Below, piece after piece: positions 1-8,031 of a stretch of DNA of 28,459 nucleotides. The notes below the pieces were generated by a model. That model did not search any database. It had not been told where the DNA came from and worked only from the letters and a program-made list of their open reading frames with translations. The stretch is taken from NCBI GenBank assembly GCA_051881815.1, contig JBJEQP010000004.1, positions 1 to 28,459 of the forward strand, in the 5' to 3' direction. Position 1 is the stretch's first letter, and the number at the start of each line of letters is the position of its first letter. The position numbers and the translations under genes were made by a program. Origin of the DNA: UMGS363 sp051881815. Its GTDB lineage: Bacteria > Bacillota > Clostridia > Oscillospirales > Ruminococcaceae.

Positions 1-48
1 TGCCTGTTTTTGTCTATATTTCAAGCTTTGGGGGTTGTTGAGGAGAGA

Positions 49-351
49 CTAATTATCCATAAGCCGGCTTATGGGAATACTCGACCAGCTCAGGTCATTT
101 GTGCCGATATTGATAAACACCTTTGACGGCATAAGATCAATGGCGCACACGTCGATAACCGCAAGCAGCTCATCGGATAAAAATCCGCCTATTCCTCTGT
201 TGTAAATTATCGTATCATCGCCATGTTCTTTAAGCAGCTTATTTATCGGAAACATCTCCATAAGGGATGAGCCTGTGAAAACGATCCGACCCTTTTGTGC
301 GGTCTTGTTTTCCTCTCGGTAGCGTTCGGTCTTCATTTCCTTGTCGGTCAT
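49..351 (-). pseudogene. SGNH/GDSL hydrolase, C-terminally truncated
   Basis: The 100 residues resemble the N-terminal half of small SGNH/GDSL esterases, which are usually about 200 residues. The block I region reads FTGSSLMEMFP, with the nucleophile Ser, and the block III region reads INIGTNDL. The reading frame stops at TAG right after SRLMDN, and none of the three frames downstream looks homologous. The C-terminal block that carries the catalytic Asp and His is therefore absent and the protein should be inactive. A good ribosome site (GGAGG) precedes the ATG at 351. The gene is divergent from the lysR gene. The window ends 48 bases past the stop, so I cannot say what joined there. Confidence 0.6.
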
Positions 352-368
352 TTTTGTTTACCTCCGTA

Positions 369-397
369 TTGAATTTTTATTGCTTATGTGATATAAT
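369..397 (+). promoter_or_regulatory. Promoter of the LysR gene
   Basis: TTGAAT at 369-374 and TATAAT at 392-397 are separated by 17 bases. The expected start of transcription is about 40 bases before the lysR ATG. It lies in the divergent gap with the SGNH fragment, where a LysR protein would be expected to bind. Confidence 0.6.
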
Positions 398-444
398 TTT
401 CTCAAATCTTTATAAATACAAAGCTATATAGGAAAGGCAATTAT

Positions 445-1311
445 ATGGAGCTTTTACAGTTAAAGTATTTTCGCATTATCGCCGAAACGGAAAACATTTC
501 AAAGGCGGCAGAGCAGCTATACATCGCCCAGCCATCATTAAGTATGACCTTAAAACGCCTGGAGGATGAGCTTGGTGTTCCGCTTTTTGACAGAAACGGC
601 AAAAAGATAACGCTTAACAAAGCAGGCAGGATATTTCTGAAATACTGCGATGAAATATTTTCTTCAATTGATAATGCACTTATTGAGCTTGACGAGCTTA
701 AAGGCTCGGAAGCTGCGGACGTTAATATTGAAGTGCGCTCCGCTTCGCTGCTTATCCCCGAAATAATCAGGAAGATACAAAACCAAAACAGCCGCATAAT
801 GCCGCATATCTTCCAGAGCGGCTGTACAGATGCGGACTTAACGATATACTCGGATATTTCGGAGCGCAGCGGCTCGTCCAAGCTGCTTATGCGTGAGCCT
901 ATGGGTATAGTTTTTCCAAAAAACAACCCACTTGCACGAAAAAGGAAAATATTCCGCAAGGATATTGAGCAGCACAGCTTAATAAGCCTCAGTCCCGATT
1001 GCAGCTTATATAAGATTATATCACACTTTTGCGAAAATGCAAGTTTCCTGCCGAATATTTCAACCTATGTCGATTCTCCTGCGCTTATGCGTGAGCTGCT
1101 GAAAATGGGACTTGGAGCAGCCTTTGTGCCAAAATATACATGGTCTGCGCTTTTCGGCGACGGGCTGATTTACAGAGAGATCGCCGATATGCCCATGGAG
1201 CGCTTTGTACACCTTGCGGAAAACGAAAAGAAATATCCGTCCGAAGCCGTAAAATGCTGCCGTGACGCCATTATGGAATATTTTGCAGAATATGCTCGGA
1301 AATGCCGATAA
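445..1311 (+). CDS. LysR-family transcriptional regulator
   Basis: This is a full-length LysR-type regulator of 288 residues. The N-terminal winged helix-turn-helix (about residues 1-60) reads LQLKYFRIIAETENISKAAE followed by QPSLSMTLKRLEDELGVPLF, typical of the family. The rest is the two-lobed effector-binding domain. AGGAAAGG lies before the ATG. The effector is unknown. LysR regulators often control a neighbour; here both neighbours, the divergent SGNH gene and the convergent AEC transporter, are truncated, so the regulator may have lost its local targets. Its last 41 bases overlap the non-homologous tail of the AEC fragment on the other strand. Confidence 0.9.
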   Translation: MELLQLKYFRIIAETENISKAAEQLYIAQPSLSMTLKRLEDELGVPLFDRNGKKITLNKAGRIFLKYCDEIFSSIDNALIELDELKGSEAADVNIEVRSASLLIPEIIRKIQNQNSRIMPHIFQSGCTDADLTIYSDISERSGSSKLLMREPMGIVFPKNNPLARKRKIFRKDIEQHSLISLSPDCSLYKIISHFCENASFLPNISTYVDSPALMRELLKMGLGAAFVPKYTWSALFGDGLIYREIADMPMERFVHLAENEKKYPSEAVKCCRDAIMEYFAEYARKCR

Positions 1312-1591
1312 CAACAGGCATTGCACGGTGAAAAAACGACCTCGATACTATCACTGACAGCGCAAGTGCCGCTAACGCCGCAAGAAAGGATAGGAGCAGC
1401 CCCACAGCCTTTTCATGGGAATAATCCATATTGCAGGAATTGACGATCGCACAGGGCAGGATAACATAAATGAGCAGCTTGCCTATATCCTTTGCTCCCC
1501 CGTCCGTTATGATACGCTTTTTATACAGCAGAAAACCCGGTATCATATATGCAAGCATAACAGCGATGCGGTTCAGAATTATCAAAGCCAT
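1271..1591 (-). pseudogene. AEC-family transporter, 3'-truncated remnant
   Basis: From the ATG at 1591 (GGAG eight bases upstream) the protein reads like the N-terminus of an auxin-efflux-carrier family permease: MALIILNRIAVMLAYMIPGF, then LLYKKRIITDGGAKDIGKLL, then a YVILPCAIVNS segment typical of the family. Similarity ends near VSRSFF (about 1320). The remaining dozen or so codons are only the complement of the lysR 3' end. AEC permeases have about 10 membrane spans and about 310 residues, so roughly two thirds of the gene is missing. I infer a deletion whose end point lies just after the lysR stop codon. Confidence 0.65.
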
Positions 1592-1813
1592 TCCTTCATC
1601 TCCCAAGTAATATGATACCACTTTTCTTATATCTTGAGAAATATCTGATTTGTATATTTATATAGTTTTGGATATATATAAAAGACAGAATGTATTAGGC
1701 AGCAAAATGGATAAAACCCTTCAAAATGTGCATAATAGCTCAAAGCTGATCTATGCAAACTGCTGCTTGATCTATATTCAAATTTTGATCAAAAGTAAAA
1801 AGGAGTTTTTTCT

Positions 1814-3949
1814 GTGAAAGACAAAATTTTTGGTGTACTCCAGCGTGTCGGACGTTCATTCATGCTTCCTATCGCACTGCTGCCGATCGCCGGACTCTTG
1901 CTTGGAATAGGAAGTTCCTTCACGAATCCAACAACGATCGAAACCTATCATCTTGGGAATGTTATTCACGAGGGCGGCATTTTTTACACCGTTCTTGATA
2001 TTATGAGCAGGACAGGCGAGGTCATCTTCAATAACCTTGCGCTGCTGTTTGCAATGGGTGTTGCTATCGGTATGGCAAAAAAAGAAAAAGAGGTTGCGGC
2101 TCTTTCGGGTGCAATTGCATTCCTTGTAATGAATATGACAATAAGCGCGCTTATTGATATAAACGGCGGTCCGTCCGCAATGGCTGCCAACTCTACTGCC
2201 TCTGTGCTTGGCATAACAACGCTGCAAATGGGTGTTTTCGGAGGAGTTGTAGTAGGTCTTGGTGTGGCGGCGCTGCATAACAGATTTTACAAGATACAGC
2301 TGCCGCAGGTGCTTTCGTTCTTCGGCGGCACAAGATTTGTTCCGATCATCTCCACGGTAGTTTATCTTATTGTCGGAATAATAATGTTCTTTGTCTGGCC
2401 GCTTGTACAGCTGGGTATTGCACAGCTGGGTACACTGGTGCTCAACTCGGGTTATGCAGGAACATGGATATACGGCACTCTCGAGCGTGCGCTTATCCCG
2501 TTCGGTCTTCACCATGTTTTCTATATGCCTTTCTGGCAGACAGAGCTCGGCGGCTCAATGCTTATCGACGGTCAGATGGTTTCCGGCGCACAGAATATTT
2601 TCTTTGCCGAGCTTGCCTCTGATTCTACGGAAGTATTCTCTGTATCCGCAACAAGATTTATGTCGGGAAAATTCGTATTTATGATATTCGGACTTCCTGC
2701 AGCTGCTTATGCAATATACAAAACAGCTCGTCCCGAAAAAAAGAAGGTCGTAGGCGGTTTGCTTTTATCGGCCGCCCTGACTTCAATGCTCACAGGTATT
2801 ACAGAACCTCTGGAATTTACCTTCCTCTTTGTTGCTCCGTCTATGTATGCCGTACACTGTGTTCTGGCAGGTCTTGCGTATATGCTTATGCATATTCTTA
2901 ATGTCGGAGTCGGAACAACATTCTCGGGAGGCATTATCGACCTGACATTGTTCGGTATTTTACAGGGCAACGAAAAAACTCACTGGATATGGATAGTGCT
3001 TGTCGGACTTGTATATGCTGTTGTATATTACTTTGTATTCTACTTTATGATAAAGAAGCTCGATCTCCGGACTCCGGGCAGAGAGCCTGACGATATTGAA
3101 CCAAAGCTTTACAGAAGAAGCGATCTTGAAAGCGCCAAAAACGAAAAGTCGAGCGGCGGAAACGATGTTGTAAGCGCTCTTATTTTAAAAGGTCTTGGCG
3201 GCAAGGATAATCTCTCCGATGTTGACTGCTGTGCGACACGTCTGCGTGTTACGGTAAAGGATCGTAACCTTGTCAAAGACAGCTTGCTCAAGGAAAGCGG
3301 CGCATCGGGTGTAATACACAAGGGTGACGGCGTACAGGTGGTTTACGGTCCGCAGGTATCGTTAATAAAATCAAATCTGGAGGACTTTATCAGCTCCGCA
3401 AATTCCGATGAACTTGACAGCATTTTAGGAAACGCAGAGCCTGCTTCGGAAGAAAAGTCAAGGACGAAACCCATACAAAAGGCAGAGAGCAGCGGAAAGG
3501 ATATTATCCTTTATTCTCACCTTAACGGAACAGCGATCCCTCTGGAAAATGTTGAAGACGACGTTTTCTCCCAGAAGATACTTGGCGACGGTATTGCGGT
3601 CGAACCGAATGAAGGCAAGCTTTATTCCCCCTGCGACTGCGTTGTCGACAGTGTTTTTGATACAAAGCACGCAATAAACATCGTATCGGATGAAGGTGCG
3701 GAAATACTGCTCCATATAGGTATCGATACAGTCAAGCTGGACGGAAAGTATTTTGAAGCTCACGTTAAGGACGGTCAGAAGGTAAAGAAAGGCGAGCTTC
3801 TTATCTCCTTTGATATGGACAAGATAAAAGAAGCCGGATTTAAGCTTACAACGCCTATGATAATCTGCAATTCGGACGATTATTCTGCATTTGACGTTCT
3901 TGCAGAGGGCAAGGTCGCAGCAGGAGATAAGCTGCTGAAGATAGATTAA
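1814..3949 (+). CDS. ptsG: PTS glucose-family EIICBA permease
   Basis: This multidomain phosphotransferase permease (711 residues) takes up and phosphorylates a hexose. It begins with GTG at 1814, eight bases after AGGAG. Domain order is IIC (about 1-425, membrane), IIB (about 450-530) and IIA (about 560-711). IIC carries the glucose-type motif IPFGLHHVFYMPFW (228-241) and LTGITEPLEFTFLFVAP (326-342). IIB has the phospho-cysteine Cys473 in DCCATRLRV. IIA has the phospho-histidine His634 in ILLHIGIDTV and the supporting His619. The order and length match Bacillus PtsG. Glucose is the likely substrate, but related maltose or amino-sugar permeases cannot be excluded from motifs alone. ptsH follows 59 bases downstream, so the two are probably co-transcribed. 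Confidence 0.9.
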   Translation: MKDKIFGVLQRVGRSFMLPIALLPIAGLLLGIGSSFTNPTTIETYHLGNVIHEGGIFYTVLDIMSRTGEVIFNNLALLFAMGVAIGMAKKEKEVAALSGAIAFLVMNMTISALIDINGGPSAMAANSTASVLGITTLQMGVFGGVVVGLGVAALHNRFYKIQLPQVLSFFGGTRFVPIISTVVYLIVGIIMFFVWPLVQLGIAQLGTLVLNSGYAGTWIYGTLERALIPFGLHHVFYMPFWQTELGGSMLIDGQMVSGAQNIFFAELASDSTEVFSVSATRFMSGKFVFMIFGLPAAAYAIYKTARPEKKKVVGGLLLSAALTSMLTGITEPLEFTFLFVAPSMYAVHCVLAGLAYMLMHILNVGVGTTFSGGIIDLTLFGILQGNEKTHWIWIVLVGLVYAVVYYFVFYFMIKKLDLRTPGREPDDIEPKLYRRSDLESAKNEKSSGGNDVVSALILKGLGGKDNLSDVDCCATRLRVTVKDRNLVKDSLLKESGASGVIHKGDGVQVVYGPQVSLIKSNLEDFISSANSDELDSILGNAEPASEEKSRTKPIQKAESSGKDIILYSHLNGTAIPLENVEDDVFSQKILGDGIAVEPNEGKLYSPCDCVVDSVFDTKHAINIVSDEGAEILLHIGIDTVKLDGKYFEAHVKDGQKVKKGELLISFDMDKIKEAGFKLTTPMIICNSDDYSAFDVLAEGKVAAGDKLLKID

Positions 3950-4008
3950 GGCAACACCAAAAATTTCTTCCCGAAAAGGACAGGAAAAAACAGAAAGGAA
4001 AAATTATT

Positions 4009-4266
4009 ATGAAAACATTCAGCTACACGATCAAGGACGAGATCGGCATTCACGCAAGACCTGCAGGACTGCTTGCAAAAAAAGCAAAGGAATTTGAAAG
4101 CGTTATCACAATTGAAAAGAACGGCAGAAGCGCAGCTGCAACAAAGCTTATGGCAGTTATGGGAATGGGCGTAAAGCACGGTGAAACTGTCAATGTTACC
4201 GTTGAGGGACCCGACGAGGAAGCCGCAGCAGCAGCTATGCAGGAATTCTTTAACGAGAATCTCTGA
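4009..4266 (+). CDS. ptsH: Phosphocarrier protein HPr
   Basis: HPr (85 residues) passes phosphate from Enzyme I to the IIA domains. The active site GIHARPAGLL holds His15 and Arg17 at the canonical positions. It aligns with E. coli HPr without gaps through residue 58. At position 46, where other HPr proteins have the regulatory Ser, this protein has Lys (AATKLMAVMGMG). It therefore cannot be phosphorylated there by HPr kinase. GAAAGGA lies before the ATG. It sits 59 bases after the EIICBA gene. Directly after it is a relic of an Enzyme I 3' end, suggesting an ancestral ptsHI operon. Confidence 0.93.
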   Translation: MKTFSYTIKDEIGIHARPAGLLAKKAKEFESVITIEKNGRSAAATKLMAVMGMGVKHGETVNVTVEGPDEEAAAAAMQEFFNENL

Positions 4267-4277
4267 CAAATAATCAA

Positions 4278-4376
4278 ACCTTCCTCAAAATGGGTATTGA
4301 TGAGTTTTACATTTCACCTTCATTTCGTTCTGAAGATAAGAGAAAAGATCAGGAGCTTCGATCTATTCCAAAAACA
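4278..4376 (+). pseudogene. Relic of a ptsI (Enzyme I) 3' end
   Basis: Reading from 4281 on +, the codons give FLKMGIDEFYISPSFVLKIR and then EKIRSFDLF. This matches the last residues of the intact Enzyme I encoded on the other strand, FLRMGIDELSVSPTFVLKVR then DAVRHCDLSK, at about 60 percent by eye. No start codon, ribosome site or upstream Enzyme I sequence is present; the relic begins within about 15 bases of the ptsH stop codon and is out of frame with ptsH. It occupies the place where ptsI normally follows ptsH. I infer deletion of a second, diverged ptsI. It is not an inverted copy of the intact gene's own end, because the sequence differs. Confidence 0.7.
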
Positions 4377-4377
4377 T

Positions 4378-4420
4378 AAGACGGCTGTGCATTTCATTTT
4401 GTGCAGCCGTCTTGTTTTTT
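4378..4420 (+). terminator. Terminator between ptsH and ptsI
   Basis: AAGACGGCTGTGCA (4378-4391) pairs with TGTGCAGCCGTCTT (4400-4413), with two G-U pairs and an 8-base loop, followed by GTTTTTT. On the other strand the hairpin is followed by ATGTTTTT, so it probably also ends the convergent ptsI transcript. Confidence 0.8.
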
Positions 4421-4427
4421 CAATATT

Positions 4428-6062
4428 TTATTTTGAAAGATCGCAGTGCCTTACAGCGTCCCTTACCTTTAAAACAAAGGTCGGCGAAACGGAAAGCTCG
4501 TCTATCCCCATCCGCAGAAAGGCTTCCGTAAGCGTCGTATCAGCCGCAAGCTCGCCGCATATTCCTATCCAAGCGCCGTGCTTGTGCGCATTTTCCGCCG
4601 ACATTTCGATAAGACGAAGTATAGCCTCGTGATGAGTGTCGATAAACTGCTCAACTGCAGCGTTCTGTCTGTCGCAGGCAAGCGTGTACTGCGTAAGATC
4701 GTTCGTTCCGACGCTGAAAAAGTCCACCATAGGCGCAAGCTTGTCGCTTATCAATGCTGCAGCAGGAGTTTCGATCATAATTCCAAGCTCTACCCTGCCG
4801 GAAACCTCAACACCCTCGGCAATCAGCTGCTCTCTGACCTCTTTGCATATCGAAAGGATCTGCCGAAGCTCGGAAACACTCGTTATCATCGGGAACATTA
4901 TCCCAAGATCGCCGTAAGCCGAGGCTCTGTACAGCGCACGGAGCTGGGTCTTGAAGATATCGGGGCGGGTAAGGCATATCCTTATTGCACGATAACCGAG
5001 CGCAGGATTTTCTTCCCTTTCAAGTCCGAAATAATCCACCTGCTTGTCTGCGCCTATGTCGAGAGTTCGGATAATGACTTTTTTCCCAGACATACTTTCA
5101 AGAACTCGCTTGTATGCGGCAAACTGCTGCTCCTCGGTCGGATAATCGCTGCTTTCAAGATAGAGAAATTCGCTTCGGAAGAGTCCTATTCCTCCTGCGT
5201 CGTTCGCAAGCACAGCGCCGATGTTGTCAACACTTCCGATATTTGCATAAATGTTGATCTTCCTGCCGTCAACAGTAACATTTTCCTTGCCTCTGAGCTC
5301 CTGCAAAAGGCGCTTCTTTTCTTCGTCCTCGGCACGTTTCTTTTTAAGACGTGCTATCGTTTCTTCATCGGGGTCAACAAATATCTCACCCGTGAAGCCG
5401 TCAACGGCGGCAAACGCTCCGTTCTTTACGGTTTCAAGAAGCTCCGTTCCAACACCTATTATCGCAGGGATATTCATATTCCTTGCAAGGATAGCCGTGT
5501 GCGAATTGGATGAACCGAACGCCGTCACGAACGCTAAAACCTTGTCCTTGTCAAGCTGAACCGTTTCACTCGGTGCAAGATCGTCAGCGCAGATTATCAC
5601 CTTTTCATCGGAAGCTCCGCCCGAATTTTCCGCATCGGAAAGACAGCTTATGATTCGGTTTGATATATCCTTGACATCAGCCGAACGTGCCTGCATATAT
5701 GCGTCATCCATTGAAGCGAACATCTCCGAGAAATTGTCGGCAGTTACCGCAACGGCATATTCGGCATTGACGGACTGCGTTTCGATGATGCTTATAATAG
5801 ATTCGTTGTAATCCTCATCCTCCATCATCATCTGATGTATCTCAAATATCTGTGCATTCGCTTCGCCGACCTCTTTGAGCGCCTTGTCGTAGATATCCCG
5901 AAGCTGTTCGGCAGCCTTTTCCTTTGCCGCAGTCAGTCTTGCCTTTTCCGCTTCAATATCTTCAATGTGAGTTCTCTTGACCGACGCTTCTCTTCGGGTA
6001 AAAACGGATATATGCCCGATCGCAACAGCACCGTAAACTCCCTTGCCCTTTAATGTTGTCAT
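4428..6062 (-). CDS. ptsI: PTS Enzyme I (PEP-protein phosphotransferase)
   Basis: Enzyme I (544 residues) takes phosphate from phosphoenolpyruvate and passes it to HPr in the cytoplasm. The N-terminal part holds the HPr-binding helices and the phospho-histidine domain, with His188 in SNSHTAILARNMNIPAIIG. The C-terminal PEP-binding barrel contains LFRSEFLYL, IIRTLDIGADKQ, VGTNDLTQYTLACDR and GICGELAAD with the conserved Cys502. It is slightly shorter than the usual 570-575. GGGAGG lies before the ATG at 6062. Unlike the common ptsHI operon, it is convergent with ptsH and has its own promoter. Confidence 0.93.
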   Translation of the reverse strand: MTTLKGKGVYGAVAIGHISVFTRREASVKRTHIEDIEAEKARLTAAKEKAAEQLRDIYDKALKEVGEANAQIFEIHQMMMEDEDYNESIISIIETQSVNAEYAVAVTADNFSEMFASMDDAYMQARSADVKDISNRIISCLSDAENSGGASDEKVIICADDLAPSETVQLDKDKVLAFVTAFGSSNSHTAILARNMNIPAIIGVGTELLETVKNGAFAAVDGFTGEIFVDPDEETIARLKKKRAEDEEKKRLLQELRGKENVTVDGRKINIYANIGSVDNIGAVLANDAGGIGLFRSEFLYLESSDYPTEEQQFAAYKRVLESMSGKKVIIRTLDIGADKQVDYFGLEREENPALGYRAIRICLTRPDIFKTQLRALYRASAYGDLGIMFPMITSVSELRQILSICKEVREQLIAEGVEVSGRVELGIMIETPAAALISDKLAPMVDFFSVGTNDLTQYTLACDRQNAAVEQFIDTHHEAILRLIEMSAENAHKHGAWIGICGELAADTTLTEAFLRMGIDELSVSPTFVLKVRDAVRHCDLSK

Positions 6063-6210
6063 GGATATTTCCTCCCGTTAAACGGACGGCAGAACCAACC
6101 GTCGTCCGCTGTCTGTATTTATTCGCCAAAGCCGTCATCATTCATTTCTGCAAATTCGTCAAGTAAAGTTTGTCACAATGCTTAAAAAGCTCGTAAATAG
6201 ACCTGATATG

Positions 6211-6239
6211 ATGATATCATTTTCAAAAACAAAAATCAA
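6211..6239 (-). promoter_or_regulatory. Candidate promoter of ptsI
   Basis: On the - strand TTGATT (6234-6239) and TATCAT (6211-6216) are 17 bases apart, giving a leader of about 140 bases before ptsI. I see no clear hairpin in that leader. The rest of the 385-base gap between ptsI and the next gene is AT-rich and holds only the promoters noted here. Confidence 0.45.
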
Positions 6240-6378
6240 TAGTTTTTGGTCAAATCCCTTCAAGTAATGATAGTTTGTTTCAGCAAATATATATTGCACA
6301 TTTTTGCATTAAAATATGTATTTCACTTACAAAGCATAAAAATTCCGACTCAAACATTCTTTTGCCTCATCAAATAAT

Positions 6379-6407
6379 TTGACTATATAAATATTATGTG
6401 CTATAAT
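6379..6407 (+). promoter_or_regulatory. Promoter of the EamA-PAP2 pair
   Basis: TTGACT (6379-6384) and TATAAT (6402-6407) are exactly 17 bases apart, about 34 bases before the transcription-proximal ATG at 6448. Confidence 0.7.
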
Positions 6408-6447
6408 GTTTTAAAAATAATGTGATTAGAACTCAGGTGAAAGCTTT

Positions 6448-7305
6448 ATGTGGATAGCCTTTGCATTCTGTTCCGCCCTTTTCGCAGGCGCAACATCTAT
6501 CCTTGCAAAGATAGGTATCAAAAACACCGACTCGACCGCCGCCACAGCTGTCAGAACGATAATCATTCTGCTTTTTTCATGGCTTATGGTGCTGCTCACG
6601 GGACAGCTTGGCGGAATTACCGACATTTCGGGGAAAACCTTTGCATTCCTCATACTGTCGGGTCTTGCAACCGGCGGAAGCTGGCTGTGCTATTTCAAAG
6701 CACTGCAGAAAGGCGATGTGAACAAGGTCACTCCTATTGACAAATCAAGCACCATTCTCACAATGCTGCTCGCCTTCATTATCCTCGGCGAAGAACTGAC
6801 GCCGCTGAAAATTTTCTGTATCATCCTCATCGGCGCAGGCACCTATCTTATGATAGAGAAAAATCAAACCGATAAAAGGGCCGAAGGAAATGGCTGGCTG
6901 TTTTATGCTGTCCTGTCGGCTGTTTTCGCAAGCCTTACCTCTATCCTCGGCAAGATAGGCATAAGCGGAGTTGCCTCCAACCTCGGCACGGCTATCCGAA
7001 CGGCAGTCGTCCTGATAATGGCATGGGCGATGGTCTTCATCACGAAAAAACAGGGCGAGCTGAAAAGCATCGACAGAAAAAGCATGATTTTCATCTGCCT
7101 TTCGGGACTAACAACGGGGCTTTCGTGGCTTTGCTACTATAAAGCCCTGCAGGACGGTCAGGCAAGTGTCGTTGTTCCGATCGACAAGCTTAGCATTCTT
7201 GTCACGATCGCCTTTTCCCGAATCGTACTAAAGGAACGGCTTACAAAAAAATCATCTCTCGGACTTGTACTTATTACTGCAGGAACACTTCTGCTCGTAC
7301 TATAA
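6448..7305 (+). CDS. EamA/DMT-superfamily transporter
   Basis: This membrane protein (285 residues) is made of two EamA repeats, each of about five spans. The halves visibly echo each other: ALFAGATSILAKIGI and AVFASLTSILGKIGI near their starts; LSGLATGGSWLCYFKALQKG and LSGLTTGLSWLCYYKALQDG later. Each is followed by a hydrophilic VTPIDK or VVPIDK turn. Length and repeat layout fit drug/metabolite exporters. The substrate cannot be told from sequence. The next gene begins 15 bases after its stop, so the two are co-transcribed. Confidence 0.88.
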   Translation: MWIAFAFCSALFAGATSILAKIGIKNTDSTAATAVRTIIILLFSWLMVLLTGQLGGITDISGKTFAFLILSGLATGGSWLCYFKALQKGDVNKVTPIDKSSTILTMLLAFIILGEELTPLKIFCIILIGAGTYLMIEKNQTDKRAEGNGWLFYAVLSAVFASLTSILGKIGISGVASNLGTAIRTAVVLIMAWAMVFITKKQGELKSIDRKSMIFICLSGLTTGLSWLCYYKALQDGQASVVVPIDKLSILVTIAFSRIVLKERLTKKSSLGLVLITAGTLLLVL

Positions 7306-7320
7306 ATAAGGATCTATACT

Positions 7321-8031
7321 ATGTTTGCAATAAGCGATTTTGAATTAAGAATACTCGATCTGATACAGGAAAAGCTCTCCTGCGGCTTCCTTGATACTGT
7401 CATGCCGAAGCTCACCTCTGTCGGGAATGTCGGGATAATATGGATAATTGCCGCCGTTTTGCTTATGATAAGCAAAAAATACAGACGAAGCGGGATCGAG
7501 CTTTCAGCGGCACTTTTAGGATGCGCCCTTGTCGTAAATCTTATTCTGAAAGATCTCGTTGCCCGACAAAGCCCCTGCCGGATGAACGAAGCCTTTGAAC
7601 TGCTGATATCCGTGCCGATGGACTATTCCTTCCCCTCGGGGCATACAACGGCGTCCTTTGCCGCGGCATACGTCCTTATGAAAGCAAACAGAAAATTTGG
7701 CATTGCTGCATATATCATCGCAGCGCTGATCGCATTTTCAAGGCTGTACCTCTACGTCCATTTCCCTACCGATGTCCTCGCAGGTGCAATCATCGGAACA
7801 GTCATAGGAATGATCGTGTGCTTCGCTTCAAAGAAATTTTTGACTTCTCACAAAAAAACGATCCCCCCGACCAATAAGTCAAGGGGATTTTTTCTATTCG
7901 AATTAGTTAGGTGCCTTAACCGTAAAGGTAACGGAGATAGAGGAAACTCGCTTCTTGTCGCCGAGCGGCATAATTGTCGGCGAACATTCGGAGATATCAC
8001 CCTCTGCGACCCTTGCTTCTTCGGGAATTGA
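7321..8031 (+). CDS. PAP2-family membrane phosphatase
   Basis: The protein contains the three motifs of the PAP2 lipid phosphatase family: motif 1 KDLVARQSP (77-85), motif 2 PSGH (105-108) and motif 3 SRLYLYVHFPTD (140-151, with His147). Substrates in this family are lipid phosphates such as undecaprenyl diphosphate or phosphatidate. Two things are odd. Motif 1 normally ends R-P, but here it is S84-P85. The reading frame also does not stop where the homologous part ends (about residue 178, SHKK), but runs through the terminator hairpin and 129 bases into the antisense of the GH5 gene. Typical members are about 180 residues, so the last 55 or so residues are probably a non-native extension. 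Confidence 0.8.
   Translation: MFAISDFELRILDLIQEKLSCGFLDTVMPKLTSVGNVGIIWIIAAVLLMISKKYRRSGIELSAALLGCALVVNLILKDLVARQSPCRMNEAFELLISVPMDYSFPSGHTTASFAAAYVLMKANRKFGIAAYIIAALIAFSRLYLYVHFPTDVLAGAIIGTVIGMIVCFASKKFLTSHKKTIPPTNKSRGFFLFELVRCLNRKGNGDRGNSLLVAERHNCRRTFGDITLCDPCFFGN
7858..7893. terminator. Bidirectional terminator between PAP2 and GH5 genes
   Basis: ATCCCC..GAC (7861-7871) pairs with GTC..GGGGAT (7878-7888) across a 6-base loop with two mismatches, followed by T6. A run of A before the hairpin gives a T tract on the other strand. It lies inside the open frame of the PAP2 gene. Confidence 0.7.

Noticed and set aside
1..48. TTCAAGCTTTG near the window start resembles an inner arm of the type A elements.
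   Set aside because: Only 11 bases match, neighbouring bases do not, and the window edge cuts the rest, so it cannot be called a sixth element.
441..959. A 172-codon frame on - across the lysR gene, and similar long antisense frames in ptsG, ptsI, GH5, GH31 and the dehydrogenase genes.
   Set aside because: They lie wholly opposite well-supported genes and show no family motifs or ribosome sites; they are shadows of codon bias.
1622..1813. A possible antiterminator target (RAT-like) before the EIICBA gene, from GGCAGCAAAATGG and a TTTTGATCAAAA palindrome.
   Set aside because: The two halves of a RAT site are not both present and there is no overlapping terminator; no regulator gene of that class lies nearby.
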